64,000 nucleotides of DNA from Comamonadaceae bacterium (GCA_013297875.1 JAAFIW010000006.1:1-64000); one strand, 5' to 3'; counted from the first letter of the stretch, positions 17,327 to 25,744 are shown. A program made the numbers and translations. The notes: generated from the letters alone by a model not told the origin.

Positions 17327-17668
17327 ATGAACCACTACCTGACCGTCCTCAAAAAATACACCACCTTCACCGGCCGCGCCCGCCGCGCCGAGTACTGGAT
17401 GTTCACGCTGTTCAACATCATCATTGCCGTGGTGCTGGGCGTGCTGGATGCGGTGATTGGCAGCCCCGGCATCCTGGGCGGTATTTATGTGCTGGCCGTA
17501 TTGCTGCCCAGCATTGCGGTGAGCATTCGCCGCCTGCATGACACGGGGCGCAGCGGCTGGTGGCTGCTGATTGTGTTTGTGCCCTTTATTGGTGCCATCG
17601 TGTTCCTGGTGTTCTCGGTGCTGGACAGCCAGCCGGGTAACAACGCCTATGGCCCCAGCCCTAAATAG
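17327..17668 (+). CDS. DUF805 small membrane protein
   Basis: 113 residues with three to four hydrophobic segments. The family opening YTTFTGRARRAEYWMFTLFN and the conserved SIRRLHDTGRSGWWLLI loop identify DUF805 (YhaH-like). Inner-membrane protein of unknown function. First of a run of co-directional envelope-related genes to 22 kb. Confidence 0.9.
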   Translation: MNHYLTVLKKYTTFTGRARRAEYWMFTLFNIIIAVVLGVLDAVIGSPGILGGIYVLAVLLPSIAVSIRRLHDTGRSGWWLLIVFVPFIGAIVFLVFSVLDSQPGNNAYGPSPK

Positions 17669-17732
17669 TTCCTTGCGGGGCACGCCATGAGTTTTGAAAA
17701 TAGCCTACTTTTTAATTAACGAAGGAAACCGC

Positions 17733-18359
17733 ATGTTTAAACGAATTGCCAGTGAAGCCCTGGGCCTGAGCGATGTGGGCGTGATCGTGCCCGCCAGCGA
17801 CTTTGACAAGGTGGATGCCGACGACTACCTGTTTCACGAAGACAGCGAGCGCATCTTCTTTTTGATCAAGTCCAAGAAAGACGAGTACTGCTTCACCAAC
17901 CTGGGTGTGATCCATGTGGACGGCGATTCAGCCGTGTCCTCCAAGCGCACCATCAAGCGCTACGAGTTTGCAACCGACTATGTGGACAACGTGACGATTG
18001 AGACGGCCGGCACCATCGACATGGACATTGAATTGAAGTTCGCCATTGGCGGTGTGGGTTTTTCCATCGACATCCGCAAGAGCTTTTTGCCCCAGCTGCG
18101 CAGCATCTACAAGGCGCTGATCGGCGTCTCGCGCATTCAAGGCAAGCAGGAAACCGCCCGCCGCAACGCGGAGGTCTGTCTGCACGGTGTGACCAATATG
18201 TTCAAACTGGGCGCGGCAGAAAACGAAGAGGCCGTGATCAAGCACTACCAGTCGCTGCTGAGCAACTTGAACAACATGACGCTGAACGTCTATGCCAAGC
18301 GCGACTACAGCGACGTGTTTCAAAAGTACCTGGGCGAGGCGTCACCTGCAGCCAGGTAA
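17733..18359 (+). CDS. PH-domain-like cytosolic protein
   Basis: 208 residues from ATG 17733, preceded by GAAGGAAACC; an upstream alternative start at 17694 lacks this site. No signal peptide or membrane segment. The first 125 residues (ALGLSDVGVIVPASDF...EDSERIFFLIKSKKDEYCFTN...RYEFATDYV) resemble bacterial pleckstrin-homology domains of the YvbH type, followed by a helical tail (residues 130-205) that may oligomerise. The family assignment is by pattern and moderate. Function unknown. Confidence 0.6.
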   Translation: MFKRIASEALGLSDVGVIVPASDFDKVDADDYLFHEDSERIFFLIKSKKDEYCFTNLGVIHVDGDSAVSSKRTIKRYEFATDYVDNVTIETAGTIDMDIELKFAIGGVGFSIDIRKSFLPQLRSIYKALIGVSRIQGKQETARRNAEVCLHGVTNMFKLGAAENEEAVIKHYQSLLSNLNNMTLNVYAKRDYSDVFQKYLGEASPAAR

Positions 18360-18409
18360 GGCAGCCCCAAACCAAGTAGGCCCACTTTTATTCATCAAAG
18401 GAAATGATC

Positions 18410-19255
18410 ATGAAAACCTTGAGCGTTCTGTATCGGAATACCTGGGGCTTGGCAGCGATGGTTGTCCTGCTGTCAGCGGTTTTGCTGCCGCTGGGTGCGG
18501 CTGCGCAAAACACCGTGCAAGGCAGCATCACCGTCAACGGCAAGAAAACCGAGTTCCGTCATGCCTATGCCTATACACGCCCGCCGGGCGTGAAAGACAT
18601 GGTCAAGACCACTTTGATCCTGTCTGACAAGCCGCTGCCTGCCGCGGCGGTGACGGATTCGATGGAGCGGATGACCGCGCAGCAGCAGGGCGGTATCAAA
18701 TTGCTGGAGGTGGGTTTCAATGACAACAAAGACATCGTCAGCTTCAACCCCGAAGTGGACGCGCTGAAAGGTAGCCGAATCAACTCGGCGCACAAGGCCA
18801 AACTGGATACGTTTAGCGACCAGGCACTGAAAGGGCGCTTGTTCACCGAAAGCGAGCTGCAGATCAGAAATGCACCCGGCGCCTACAGTTTTGACGTGCA
18901 ATTCAACGTGGCCATGACCGCGCCCCGCGTTCCCGACGCAGCAGGTGCCAAGGCCTGGGAATCACCGCAGGGCAAGGTGCTGGCCGAGTACCTGCGCGCC
19001 GCGCGGGCAGGCGACAAGGCCGCCCTGAAGCGGGTGATCACCGCCGACACGGTCAAAGAGCTGGAAGGCCCGCAATCGGCCAGCATTTTGAAGAGTTTGA
19101 AGTCAGAGCCCGACCCGAAAAAGGCGGAGGTAGAAAGCCTGGTGGTTGACGGCAACGTGAGCAAGATCAAAGTGGTCGAGCGCTTCAAAGATGGAAAGGC
19201 GACATCGAACTACCAACTGCAGCGCGTGGGGGATGCCTGGTTGGTGGCACCTTAA
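18410..19255 (+). CDS. Secreted protein, paralogue of 19726-20559
   Basis: 281 residues from ATG 18410 (six bases after another ATG at 18404), with a clear signal peptide ending near GAAAQNT. The mature part has two regions: an N-terminal beta-rich part opening GSITVNGKKTEFRHAYAY, and a C-terminal part with PQGKVLAEYLRAARAGDKAA and a closing YQLQRVGDAWLVAP, which resembles the end of SnoaL/DUF4878-like folds. The same framework is in the second gene downstream. Family not recognised; periplasmic role unknown. Confidence 0.7.
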   Translation: MKTLSVLYRNTWGLAAMVVLLSAVLLPLGAAAQNTVQGSITVNGKKTEFRHAYAYTRPPGVKDMVKTTLILSDKPLPAAAVTDSMERMTAQQQGGIKLLEVGFNDNKDIVSFNPEVDALKGSRINSAHKAKLDTFSDQALKGRLFTESELQIRNAPGAYSFDVQFNVAMTAPRVPDAAGAKAWESPQGKVLAEYLRAARAGDKAALKRVITADTVKELEGPQSASILKSLKSEPDPKKAEVESLVVDGNVSKIKVVERFKDGKATSNYQLQRVGDAWLVAP

Positions 19256-19275
19256 CGTGCCAAGCTAGATTCGAA

Positions 19276-19640
19276 ATGAATTTTTCTGAATACGCTCCGA
19301 TAGACATCCTGGCTTTGTGCGGTGTGGCGGGGGCATTCGTCTTGTTTTGGGGGCTTGGGCGAATCGACAAAGGCAAACACCTCAGCCTGCGCATGGGCAA
19401 ACAACACAGGCGAGTGCGCTTGAAGCATCCAGTCCGCCGGTATGCGACTTTCTGCGCTGGCCCCTGAAGTTAGTCAAATTCGCCCAAACACCTGTCGTCA
19501 AAACCACCTGCTTTTATCTCGTCTTCGTGCTCATGTTCGGCGGCTTTGGTGGCCAGATTTTCTGGGGGCATTACAAAGAGCAGGCAGGCAAAGACCGGGT
19601 TCGCGCGGCATCTGGCCAAACGGAGCAGGCGGTGATGTGA
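19276..19640 (+). pseudogene. Small membrane protein gene interrupted by a frameshift
   Basis: From ATG 19276 one frame gives an N-terminal membrane helix (ILALCGVAGAFVLFWGLG) and runs to about 19400. A second frame from about 19400 to the stop at 19640 continues with a second helix (TTCFYLVFVLMFGGFGGQIF) and an acidic-basic tail. Joining them near 19397-19410 gives one two-helix protein of about 120 residues. The first frame otherwise ends in an unrelated arginine-rich stretch at 19467. A single-base indel, real or from sequencing, is the simplest reading. It lies between two paralogous secreted-protein genes. Confidence 0.5.
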
Positions 19641-19725
19641 AAACTGCATCCATCCCGCCTGAACACATTGAAAACGCATCACGCCAGTTGATGAAATCAC
19701 CACCCCAACCGCCAGGAGAAAACCG

Positions 19726-20559
19726 ATGACCTTGATCACTAGACACACACTTGTTCTCGCCACGGCGTGGCTACTGGCGGCGGGCGCTGCAACCCTTGCA
19801 TCGCCCGCTCACGCACAAAACCGGGGCGATGGCAGCATCACCTTCAACGGCACCCAGACCGTGTTTCGCCTGGCCTACGCCGTCAAGGTGCCCATTGGCG
19901 GCGGCAAGAGTGAAACCACCATCATCCTCACGGACAAGCCGCTGTCAGCCAGAGCCGTGACCGACAAGGGTGAGCGGTCTATCGAGGCTCAGGCGGAAAA
20001 CATCACCATGCTGGAGCTGGAGATTGATAGCGACAAGGAGGTGTTTAACGTCCGCGTGGTGGCCCAGCGCACCCGCGGCACCTTGAGCGTATCAAACGGT
20101 TTGAAAGCGTCGTTTGATGTGTGGTCTGACAAGTTGGTGCAAGGCCGGGTGACCGCCGCCGAGCAAGCGTTTGGCAGTCACCGAATCAGCTTTGATGCGC
20201 GCTTTGTGGTGGCGCCCACCGACCCGAAACAGGGCAAAACCGACAGCAAGGCCGCCTGGAGCACCCCACAAGGCAAGGTCCTGGCCGAGTACCTGCGCGC
20301 CGGGCGAGCTGGCGACAAAGCCGCCATCAGACGGGTGCTGATTGCAGACCGCGCCCAAACCCTGGACGGACCCAACGCAGCTGACTTTCTGGAATACCTG
20401 AAAACCGAATCGGTAGACCCGGCCACCGCCACGCTGGACAGTTTGACCATTGACGGCAATACCGCAGTGGCGAGCATCACAGGGCGCACCAAAGACATGG
20501 AGAGATCCAGAAAGTACCCGCTGCGCAAGGTGGGTGATGCGTGGTTTGTTGCACCTTGA
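19726..20559 (+). CDS. Secreted protein, paralogue of 18410-19255
   Basis: 277 residues with a signal peptide ending near SPAHAQN and a good ribosome site (CAGGAG). It shares with its neighbour the GSITFNGTQTVFRLAYAVKV opening, a TTIILTDKPL strand, the PQGKVLAEYLRAGRAGDKAA helix and the KVGDAWFVAP end. The pair arose by duplication, with the broken membrane gene left between the copies. Function unknown. Confidence 0.7.
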   Translation: MTLITRHTLVLATAWLLAAGAATLASPAHAQNRGDGSITFNGTQTVFRLAYAVKVPIGGGKSETTIILTDKPLSARAVTDKGERSIEAQAENITMLELEIDSDKEVFNVRVVAQRTRGTLSVSNGLKASFDVWSDKLVQGRVTAAEQAFGSHRISFDARFVVAPTDPKQGKTDSKAAWSTPQGKVLAEYLRAGRAGDKAAIRRVLIADRAQTLDGPNAADFLEYLKTESVDPATATLDSLTIDGNTAVASITGRTKDMERSRKYPLRKVGDAWFVAP

Positions 20560-20606
20560 CGGGGTGCAAACTTTTGCTCGCTACGTTTCATATTGGAGAT
20601 TGACCC

Positions 20607-21485
20607 ATGAAACCGCATGACAACAGCAACCAGAAACCCACAGCCGACCCGGCTGCGTCTGTATCGCCAGGTGGAAAAGCGTTTGCGGTGTTTGACTACG
20701 CGGTGAAAGTGATCAAGGTGAGCCTGGTCGTGCTGGGTGCCAGCATCGTCGTCACGGCGCTGTCGGGTGTGGACATGGCCTCTGCCGATGAGCACGAGAT
20801 TTTTCAGTACCGCTTTCATGCGGCGGCTGTGCTCATCGTGGGCTATTTGCTGGTGGACTGGCTGGTAGGCCGTCGCCGAGCGCGCCGCGCTGCCGATGCC
20901 GCCAGCACCGCAGCCCCCGATCTTCAGGTTCGGCCCAAACGGGGCTTTGCCGCCGAGTTCATGGCACTTGCTTTCGTGGCCGGTGGCACTGCCGCGTTCT
21001 GGCACGACCACACCACCCACGACATACCCAAACCGGTGGCGGTGGTCGGGAAATTTGTTAGTGCCACCTGTGTTGACCGCACGTACCGGCGCATCGGCGG
21101 CAGCATCAGCCCACACATGTCGATCGCTTACGAGTACCCCAGTCAATCGAGCCGTCTGCGAGATTCAGGGATGAAGTGTTTCGTGGACAACTGTGAGTTT
21201 CAAAAAGCACCAGCACCGCCGATGGCAACCGAAGCCAAACAAGTTTTCTACGAGTCGTTGGCGCAATGCCAGGCCGCACTGCCCAACGTGCTGGAGCTAA
21301 AAGCCCCCACCACCATATGGACCGGTGACAAAGACCCCAACGCGGCGGTGCGTGCCCGCTTCACGCCGCAGCGTGATGCACCACCGTACTTCTTGCTGTG
21401 GCTTCCTGGCGGGGTGGCAGCTGTGGTGTTGCTTGCATCGGGTTTCTTGCGGTTGCGGGATTGGCGTCTTCGAGCCAAGCGCTGA
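20607..21485 (+). CDS. Uncharacterised multi-pass membrane protein
   Basis: 292 residues. Hydrophobic segments near 35-53, 70-88, 113-131 and 266-283; the loop between the third and fourth (about 130 residues) carries three to four cysteines (ATCVDRTYRR, MKCFVDNCEF, AQCQAAL) and would be periplasmic if the N-terminus is inside. No known family recognised. A TATTGGAGA ribosome site precedes the ATG. Its neighbours are likewise uncharacterised. Confidence 0.65.
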   Translation: MKPHDNSNQKPTADPAASVSPGGKAFAVFDYAVKVIKVSLVVLGASIVVTALSGVDMASADEHEIFQYRFHAAAVLIVGYLLVDWLVGRRRARRAADAASTAAPDLQVRPKRGFAAEFMALAFVAGGTAAFWHDHTTHDIPKPVAVVGKFVSATCVDRTYRRIGGSISPHMSIAYEYPSQSSRLRDSGMKCFVDNCEFQKAPAPPMATEAKQVFYESLAQCQAALPNVLELKAPTTIWTGDKDPNAAVRARFTPQRDAPPYFLLWLPGGVAAVVLLASGFLRLRDWRLRAKR

Positions 21486-21511
21486 GTACACGGCGTGTTC
21501 TGGAAATCAAC

Positions 21512-22498
21512 ATGGACTTTGTCACCCAGCTCCTTGGCGCATTGGGAATGTTGCTGCTGATGATGTGCGGGGGTCTGCTGTATGACCGGCTTAAAGCAAC
21601 GGGGCGGTTGTTCAAATTTGGCGGGGGCAAAAAACACCAAAGATTTCTATCCCTGCACAGCTGGGGGCCACTGCTGGGCCTTGTGTTGGGTATGAGTGCG
21701 ATGGGCACATACCTTTACGTCGACAACCAACCCGACACAGCGGGACTTGCCCAGGCCCGTGGCAACTTTGCAGCAATGACCCTGCCGCAGGCCATTGCGT
21801 ACTGCCTGGCACTGCCCAGCGATGTACGTTATCAGCCGCCTCGCGCTTTTGCCTGGCAACCCGGCGCATTGGATTGGTATGTGCTGGAGGGTGCCGACAA
21901 CGCGGCCATGCGCCACTATGGGTGCGACGGTGTGAACGTGGTGCAAGCCAAACGCTACGAACGTGTGATGCTCAACTATTTCAATAGCACGCTCAGCGCA
22001 AATCCCCCGCCAGCGAGGCCAGCGCTTCCGGCGCGATCTGGGTATGGGCCGGGTAGTTGGTGTGGTCGCAGCCCAGCTTCACCTGGCCGCCCGCCTTCAC
22101 CGCCGCGCACATCGCAGGCGTTAGCTCAAAGCGCACAAAGTGCACGGCCGAGGTTTTCTCGTCGTTTTCGCGGTCCAGGTCTTCGTCGGCAATCGCGTAG
22201 ACGCGGGCATGGCCTTCGACTTCGACAAACATGCGGTCTTCCACGCCGATCAGGCGGGCCAGCTCGCGGCGGCGCTCGTTTTCGTCGGGGTACTCGATCA
22301 GCATCGTGGCCTTCCAGTTGCTGCCGGTGGGCAGCAGTGGCAGGTAGGCGTCCAGCTCCTGCTGGATGCCTTCTTCTTCAAACACTTTTTCAATGCGCAG
22401 CATTTCCTGAATCTGGTAGCGCAGCGTGGTTTCGCTTTCAAACTGCAAGGTCATGTGATCGCCCAGCGCCACGCTGCGCAGCTTGCGGTGCGCAATGA
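21512..22498 (+). CDS. Membrane protein whose frame runs antisense into the DUF3501 gene
   Basis: From ATG 21512 the first 161 codons look genuine: a helix at FVTQLLGALGMLLLMMCGGL, a second at LLGLVLGMSAMGTYLYV, then a soluble part ending RYERVMLNYFNS. No stop occurs where it would be expected. The frame continues for 168 more codons through the complement of the DUF3501 gene, yielding Arg/Pro/Ser-rich sequence with no family character. Either the native 3' end has been lost or the stop was mutated. Only 21512 to about 21994 should be trusted as protein. Confidence 0.5.
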   Translation: MDFVTQLLGALGMLLLMMCGGLLYDRLKATGRLFKFGGGKKHQRFLSLHSWGPLLGLVLGMSAMGTYLYVDNQPDTAGLAQARGNFAAMTLPQAIAYCLALPSDVRYQPPRAFAWQPGALDWYVLEGADNAAMRHYGCDGVNVVQAKRYERVMLNYFNSTLSANPPPARPALPARSGYGPGSWCGRSPASPGRPPSPPRTSQALAQSAQSARPRFSRRFRGPGLRRQSRRRGHGLRLRQTCGLPRRSGGPARGGARFRRGTRSASWPSSCCRWAAVAGRRPAPAGCLLLQTLFQCAAFPESGSAAWFRFQTARSCDRPAPRCAACGAQ

Positions 22499-22571
22499 TG
22501 TGGGGCAGGTTCAGCTTGCGGTACTTGGTGTAAGCCTCCAGGGTCATGAGGCTGTCGCGGGTGATGGTCAT
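21993..22571 (-). CDS. DUF3501 protein of the rubrerythrin operon
   Basis: 192 residues from ATG 22571, with CAGGAGAG upstream. The opening ITRDSLMTLEAYTKYRKLNLPHIIAHRKLRSVALGDHMTL and the RYQIQEMLRIEKVFEEEGIQ helix mark DUF3501. Cytosolic, no cofactor motif. It follows the Fe-S protein and rubrerythrin in the same direction, an association often seen for this family, so a role in peroxide or iron handling is likely but not shown. Its 3' end overlaps the convergent membrane-protein frame. Confidence 0.85.
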   Translation of the reverse strand: MTITRDSLMTLEAYTKYRKLNLPHIIAHRKLRSVALGDHMTLQFESETTLRYQIQEMLRIEKVFEEEGIQQELDAYLPLLPTGSNWKATMLIEYPDENERRRELARLIGVEDRMFVEVEGHARVYAIADEDLDRENDEKTSAVHFVRFELTPAMCAAVKAGGQVKLGCDHTNYPAHTQIAPEALASLAGDLR

Positions 22572-22607
22572 GGAGGGCTCTCCTGGGGGATTGGGATCGG
22601 GGATTTT

Positions 22608-22738
22608 TTGAACGCAGAGGACGCGAAGGTTTCGCGAAAGGACGCAAAAGAACAACCAAAAAAAGCATCCAAAAGTTTGAAACTCTCTTTTGAATTTTTT
22701 GCGTCCTCTGCGCGACCTTTGCGTCCTCTGCGTTCAAA
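22608..22738. repeat. Family A inverted repeat (copy A2)
   Basis: Arms start TTTGAACGCAGAGGACGCGA and end TCCTCTGCGTTCAAA, with two GGACGC-type units per arm. It lies between the Fe-S protein and DUF3501 genes, leaving 22 bases to the upstream stop codon. Confidence 0.88.
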
Positions 22739-22759
22739 GACTTGGTATTTTCAAAGGCC

Positions 22760-24109
22760 TCACTTCAACCCATACGCCTCGCGCACCAAGGTTAGCGGGT
22801 GCTTTTGCGCAGGCGCGCCGAGTTGGTTGACTTCGAAGCCTTGGGCGATGTGGTGGCCGCCCAGCGGGCAGTCGCTGCTGATGACGTCGGGCAGGCCGCC
22901 GTCTTTGTGGTTGGCCATGGCTTTGAACAGCGGTTTGCCGATTTTCATGGCTTGCTGGTGGGTGGCTTTTTTCACGCCAAAGGTGCCCGCGTGGCCGCTA
23001 CAGCGCTCGTGGGTGTGTACGCTGGTGCCAGGCACCATTTTCAGCATCTCTTCCGTCTTCTTGCCGATGTTTTGCACCCGGCCATGGCACGGAATCTGGT
23101 AGCTGATCTTGCCCAGGCTCACGGGAAATTCGGTCTTCAGCAAACCATCGCGCTTGCGCTGCATCAGGTATTCAAACGGGTCCCACATGGCTTCTTTCAC
23201 CAGCTGCACATCGGCATCCTGCGGGTACATCAGCGGAATTTCCTGCTTGAACATCAGGGTGCAACTGGGCACGGCGCTCAAGATGGCGTAGCCGTCTTTG
23301 GCGTAGGCCGCCAGCACCGGAATATTGGCCTCTTTGCTGGCGTTGACCGACTGCAAATCACCCAGCTCCAGCTTGGGCATGCCGCAGCATTTTTCCTTGT
23401 GCACCAGCACGTAGGGCACCTGGTTGTGGTCCAGAATTTTGAGCAGGTCATGCCCGATGCCGGGTTCGTTGTAATTGACGTAACAGGTGGCGTAAATGGC
23501 CACCTTGCCGGGCGTTTTTGCGCCATTGACCACCGGGTGCTCGGTGGACTTGGCGGCGCCCGAGCGGAACTTGCGGGTGGCCAAGGCGGGTAGCCAGGCG
23601 TCTTTGTCCAGGCCCAAGGTGCCCTCTATCATGCCGCGGGCCATTTTGGTTTTGTTCACCGCGTTCACGGTTTGCACCACCACCGGAATGCCGGCCAGGC
23701 TGCCATGCACATCGGTCGACGCGAGGAATTTCTCGCCCATGCCCACATCGCCTTTTTTGAATTTGATGGCCTTGGCCCGCAGCATGGTGTGCGGAAAATC
23801 CAGGTTGAATTCGTGCGGCGGCACGTAGGGGCATTTGGTCAGGTAGCACAGGTCGCACAGGTAGCACTGGTCGACCACTTTCCAGTAGTCTTTTTTGTCT
23901 ACGCCATCGACTTCCTGCGTCTTGCTCTCGTCGACCAGGTCAAACAGCGTGGGAAAGGAGCCGCACAGGCTCACGCAACGGCGGCAGCCGTGGCAAATAT
24001 CAAAGATGCGCTCCATCTCGTGGAAGGTGGCCTCTTCGTTGTAGTAATCGGGGTTTTGCCAGTCAATCGGATGGCGGGTGGGGGCTTGCAGGTTGCCTTC
24101 TCGTGACAT
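22760..24109 (-). CDS. Heterodisulfide-reductase-like Fe-S oxidoreductase
   Basis: 449 residues from ATG 24109; longer starts read through the hairpin A3. Two ferredoxin-like clusters: C39-x2-C42-x2-C45-x3-C49 (ICHGCRRCVSLCG) and C82-x2-C85-x2-C88-x4-C93 (CYLCDLCYLTKCP). The C-terminal part has CCG-domain signatures (HKEKCCGMPKLELG and CHGRVQNIG...HERCSGHAGTFG); the second CCG reads CSG. This layout is that of GlpC/HdrD-type electron-transfer proteins. In the operon it sits between rubrerythrin and DUF3501 and may pass electrons to the rubrerythrin. Electron donor unknown. Confidence 0.85.
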   Translation of the reverse strand: MSREGNLQAPTRHPIDWQNPDYYNEEATFHEMERIFDICHGCRRCVSLCGSFPTLFDLVDESKTQEVDGVDKKDYWKVVDQCYLCDLCYLTKCPYVPPHEFNLDFPHTMLRAKAIKFKKGDVGMGEKFLASTDVHGSLAGIPVVVQTVNAVNKTKMARGMIEGTLGLDKDAWLPALATRKFRSGAAKSTEHPVVNGAKTPGKVAIYATCYVNYNEPGIGHDLLKILDHNQVPYVLVHKEKCCGMPKLELGDLQSVNASKEANIPVLAAYAKDGYAILSAVPSCTLMFKQEIPLMYPQDADVQLVKEAMWDPFEYLMQRKRDGLLKTEFPVSLGKISYQIPCHGRVQNIGKKTEEMLKMVPGTSVHTHERCSGHAGTFGVKKATHQQAMKIGKPLFKAMANHKDGGLPDVISSDCPLGGHHIAQGFEVNQLGAPAQKHPLTLVREAYGLK

Positions 24110-24154
24110 GGCGTTTGTGTGTTGGTTGATGTGGGAATGCGGGGGGCGGGGAAA

Positions 24155-24271
24155 TTTGAACGCAGAGGTCGCAAAGGATTCGCAGAGGACGCGAAAGAAG
24201 ACAAGAAGATTTTTTCTTTCGGATGTTCTTCTGCGTCCTTTCGCGAATCCTTCGCGTTCTCTGCGTTCAAA
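24155..24271. repeat. Family A inverted repeat (copy A3)
   Basis: TTTGAACGCAGAGG at the left end and its complement ending CGTTCAAA at 24271; arms of about 45 bases. It occupies almost the whole gap between the rubrerythrin stop (24279) and the Fe-S protein start (24109). Confidence 0.88.
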
Positions 24272-24278
24272 ACTGACT

Positions 24279-24701
24279 TCAATCCACCAGTTCAGCCAAA
24301 GCCTTGGCGTAGCGGTTCGCGTGTGAACGCTCAGCCTTGGCCAGGGTTTCGAACCAGTCCGCCACTTCGTCATGGCCTTCGTCGCGAGCGGTTTTGGCCA
24401 TGCCGGGGTACATGTCGGTGTACTCGTGGGTTTCGCCGGCGACAGCTGACTTCAGGTTGTCGCGGCTGGAGCCGAAAGGCATGCCGGTGGCGGGGTCGCC
24501 GCACTGCTCCAGCCACTCCAGGTGACCGTGGGCATGGCCGGTTTCGCCTTCAGCGGTGGAGCGAAATAGCGCTGCCACATCGTTCTGGCCTTCAACGTCG
24601 GCCTTGTTTGCGAAATACAGGTAACGGCGGTTGGCCTGTGACTCGCCTGCAAAGGCGGCCTTCAGGTTTTCTTCCGTTTTAGAGCCTTTTAAAGCTGGCA
24701 T
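24279..24701 (-). CDS. Rubrerythrin (erythrin-type, no rubredoxin domain)
   Basis: 140-residue ferritin-like di-iron protein. Expected ligands are in place: E20 ([10 protein letters not shown]), E53 and H56 (EGETGH), E90 and E93 (AGETHEY), E124 and H127 (AERSH). The C-terminal rubredoxin domain of classical rubrerythrin is absent, so an outside electron donor is needed; the adjacent Fe-S oxidoreductase is the obvious candidate. Likely reduces hydrogen peroxide in the cytosol. First gene of the leftward three-gene operon. Confidence 0.9.
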   Translation of the reverse strand: MPALKGSKTEENLKAAFAGESQANRRYLYFANKADVEGQNDVAALFRSTAEGETGHAHGHLEWLEQCGDPATGMPFGSSRDNLKSAVAGETHEYTDMYPGMAKTARDEGHDEVADWFETLAKAERSHANRYAKALAELVD

Positions 24702-24977
24702 GGAAATCTCCTAGGGTTAAAAAAACAGCGCGCTAATGCCCTGAGGCCCGCTAGCAGCTAGGGCCAGCAGATTCAGAGTGGTCGAAGATTAGCCCGTGTA
24801 GGGTGCCACGTCTAATTGGCAGCTTCAATACACAAAATTGCCTGAGGCTATTGGTGGGTGTCTGTTGATAACAGTTCTCAATTAAACAGCCCATGCTGAC
24901 GGCCTGCAGTGGCATTCAGAATTACGATATAGTAAATGCATTACGAATAGGTAAATCTTTTTGACCAGGAGTTGCCC
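24702..24977. promoter_or_regulatory. Divergent promoter region with a tandem ATTACGA direct repeat
   Basis: Gap between rubrerythrin and the VOC gene. ATTACGATATAGTAAAT (from 24921) and ATTACGAATAGGTAAAT (from 24940) are near-identical direct repeats with starts 19 bases apart, roughly two helical turns, ending 20 bases before the VOC start codon. A repressor or activator site for the VOC/monooxygenase genes is likely. TATAGT at 24928-24933 could be a -10 element overlapped by it. The rest of the gap shows nothing else. Confidence 0.5.
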
Positions 24978-25616
24978 ATGTCTGAGATCGTCTCCTCACC
25001 TCCTCACGCGCTGCCGCAAGCCACCCAGGCACTGCCTCCGCCCGCCCCCATTGCCCAGCTGCACCACTACGCCTACCGCGCCAAAGACGCTGAAGAAACC
25101 CGGCACTTTTATGAAGACATTCTGGGCCTGCCGCTGTACCACATCATTCAAAGCGACCATGTGCCCAGCACCGGCGAGTACTGCCCCTACACCCACTTTT
25201 TCTTCCGCCTGCAAGACGGCTCCTTCATCGCTTTTTTTGACCTGGGCGACGACGAGGCGGCCCTGCCCTCGCCCAACACGCCGCTGTGGGTGAACCACAT
25301 CTCGTTTCGGGTGGACAGTGTGCAGGCCCTGCTGGACATGAAGGCCCGGCTGGAAGCCGAGGGTTTTGAGGTGCTGGGCGTGACCGATCACCACATTTTC
25401 AACAGCATTTACGTGTTTGACCCCAACGGCGTGCGCCTGGAACTCACCGCGCAACTGGCCGATGAATTCCAGATGCTGCAAGAGAGCAAAACGGCGCATG
25501 CGCGGCTGAATGAGTGGACGGCGCGCAAGCAGCAGTGGCGGGCCGACCGCGCTGCTGGCAAAGCCGCGCAGGCGCTGAAGCCGCAGCAGAATGATCGGCC
25601 GGAAGTGCATGCTTGA
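24978..25616 (+). CDS. VOC-family (glyoxalase/dioxygenase fold) protein
   Basis: 212 residues from ATG 24978. Two beta-alpha-beta-beta-beta modules: IAQLHHYAYRAKDAEETRHFYEDILGLPLY and WVNHISFRVDSVQALLDMKARLE. Candidate metal ligands are the His of LHHYAYR, the His of VNHISFR and the Glu of RLELTAQL, the usual VOC set. Co-directional with a flavin monooxygenase and DUF2783, so an extradiol-dioxygenase-like or lyase step on an aromatic or hydroxylated ring is plausible. The C-terminal tail is rich in Ala/Lys. Substrate unknown. Confidence 0.8.
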   Translation: MSEIVSSPPHALPQATQALPPPAPIAQLHHYAYRAKDAEETRHFYEDILGLPLYHIIQSDHVPSTGEYCPYTHFFFRLQDGSFIAFFDLGDDEAALPSPNTPLWVNHISFRVDSVQALLDMKARLEAEGFEVLGVTDHHIFNSIYVFDPNGVRLELTAQLADEFQMLQESKTAHARLNEWTARKQQWRADRAAGKAAQALKPQQNDRPEVHA

Positions 25617-25642
25617 TATGTGTCGGATCCAAGACAACGCCC

Positions 25643-25738
25643 GTCATTCCCGCGCAGGCGGGAATCCAGCGGTCGGGCGAACGAACCTTCCCATTGGCGA
25701 TTGGCCCGCACCTGGATTCCCGCCTGCGCGGGAATGAC
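25643..25738. repeat. Family B inverted repeat (copy B3)
   Basis: Near-perfect arms GTCATTCCCGCGCAGGCGGG (25643 on) and its complement ending 25738. Between the VOC gene and the monooxygenase, in the same transcriptional direction, with a family C unit immediately after. Confidence 0.88.
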
Positions 25739-25744
25739 GGGTGA

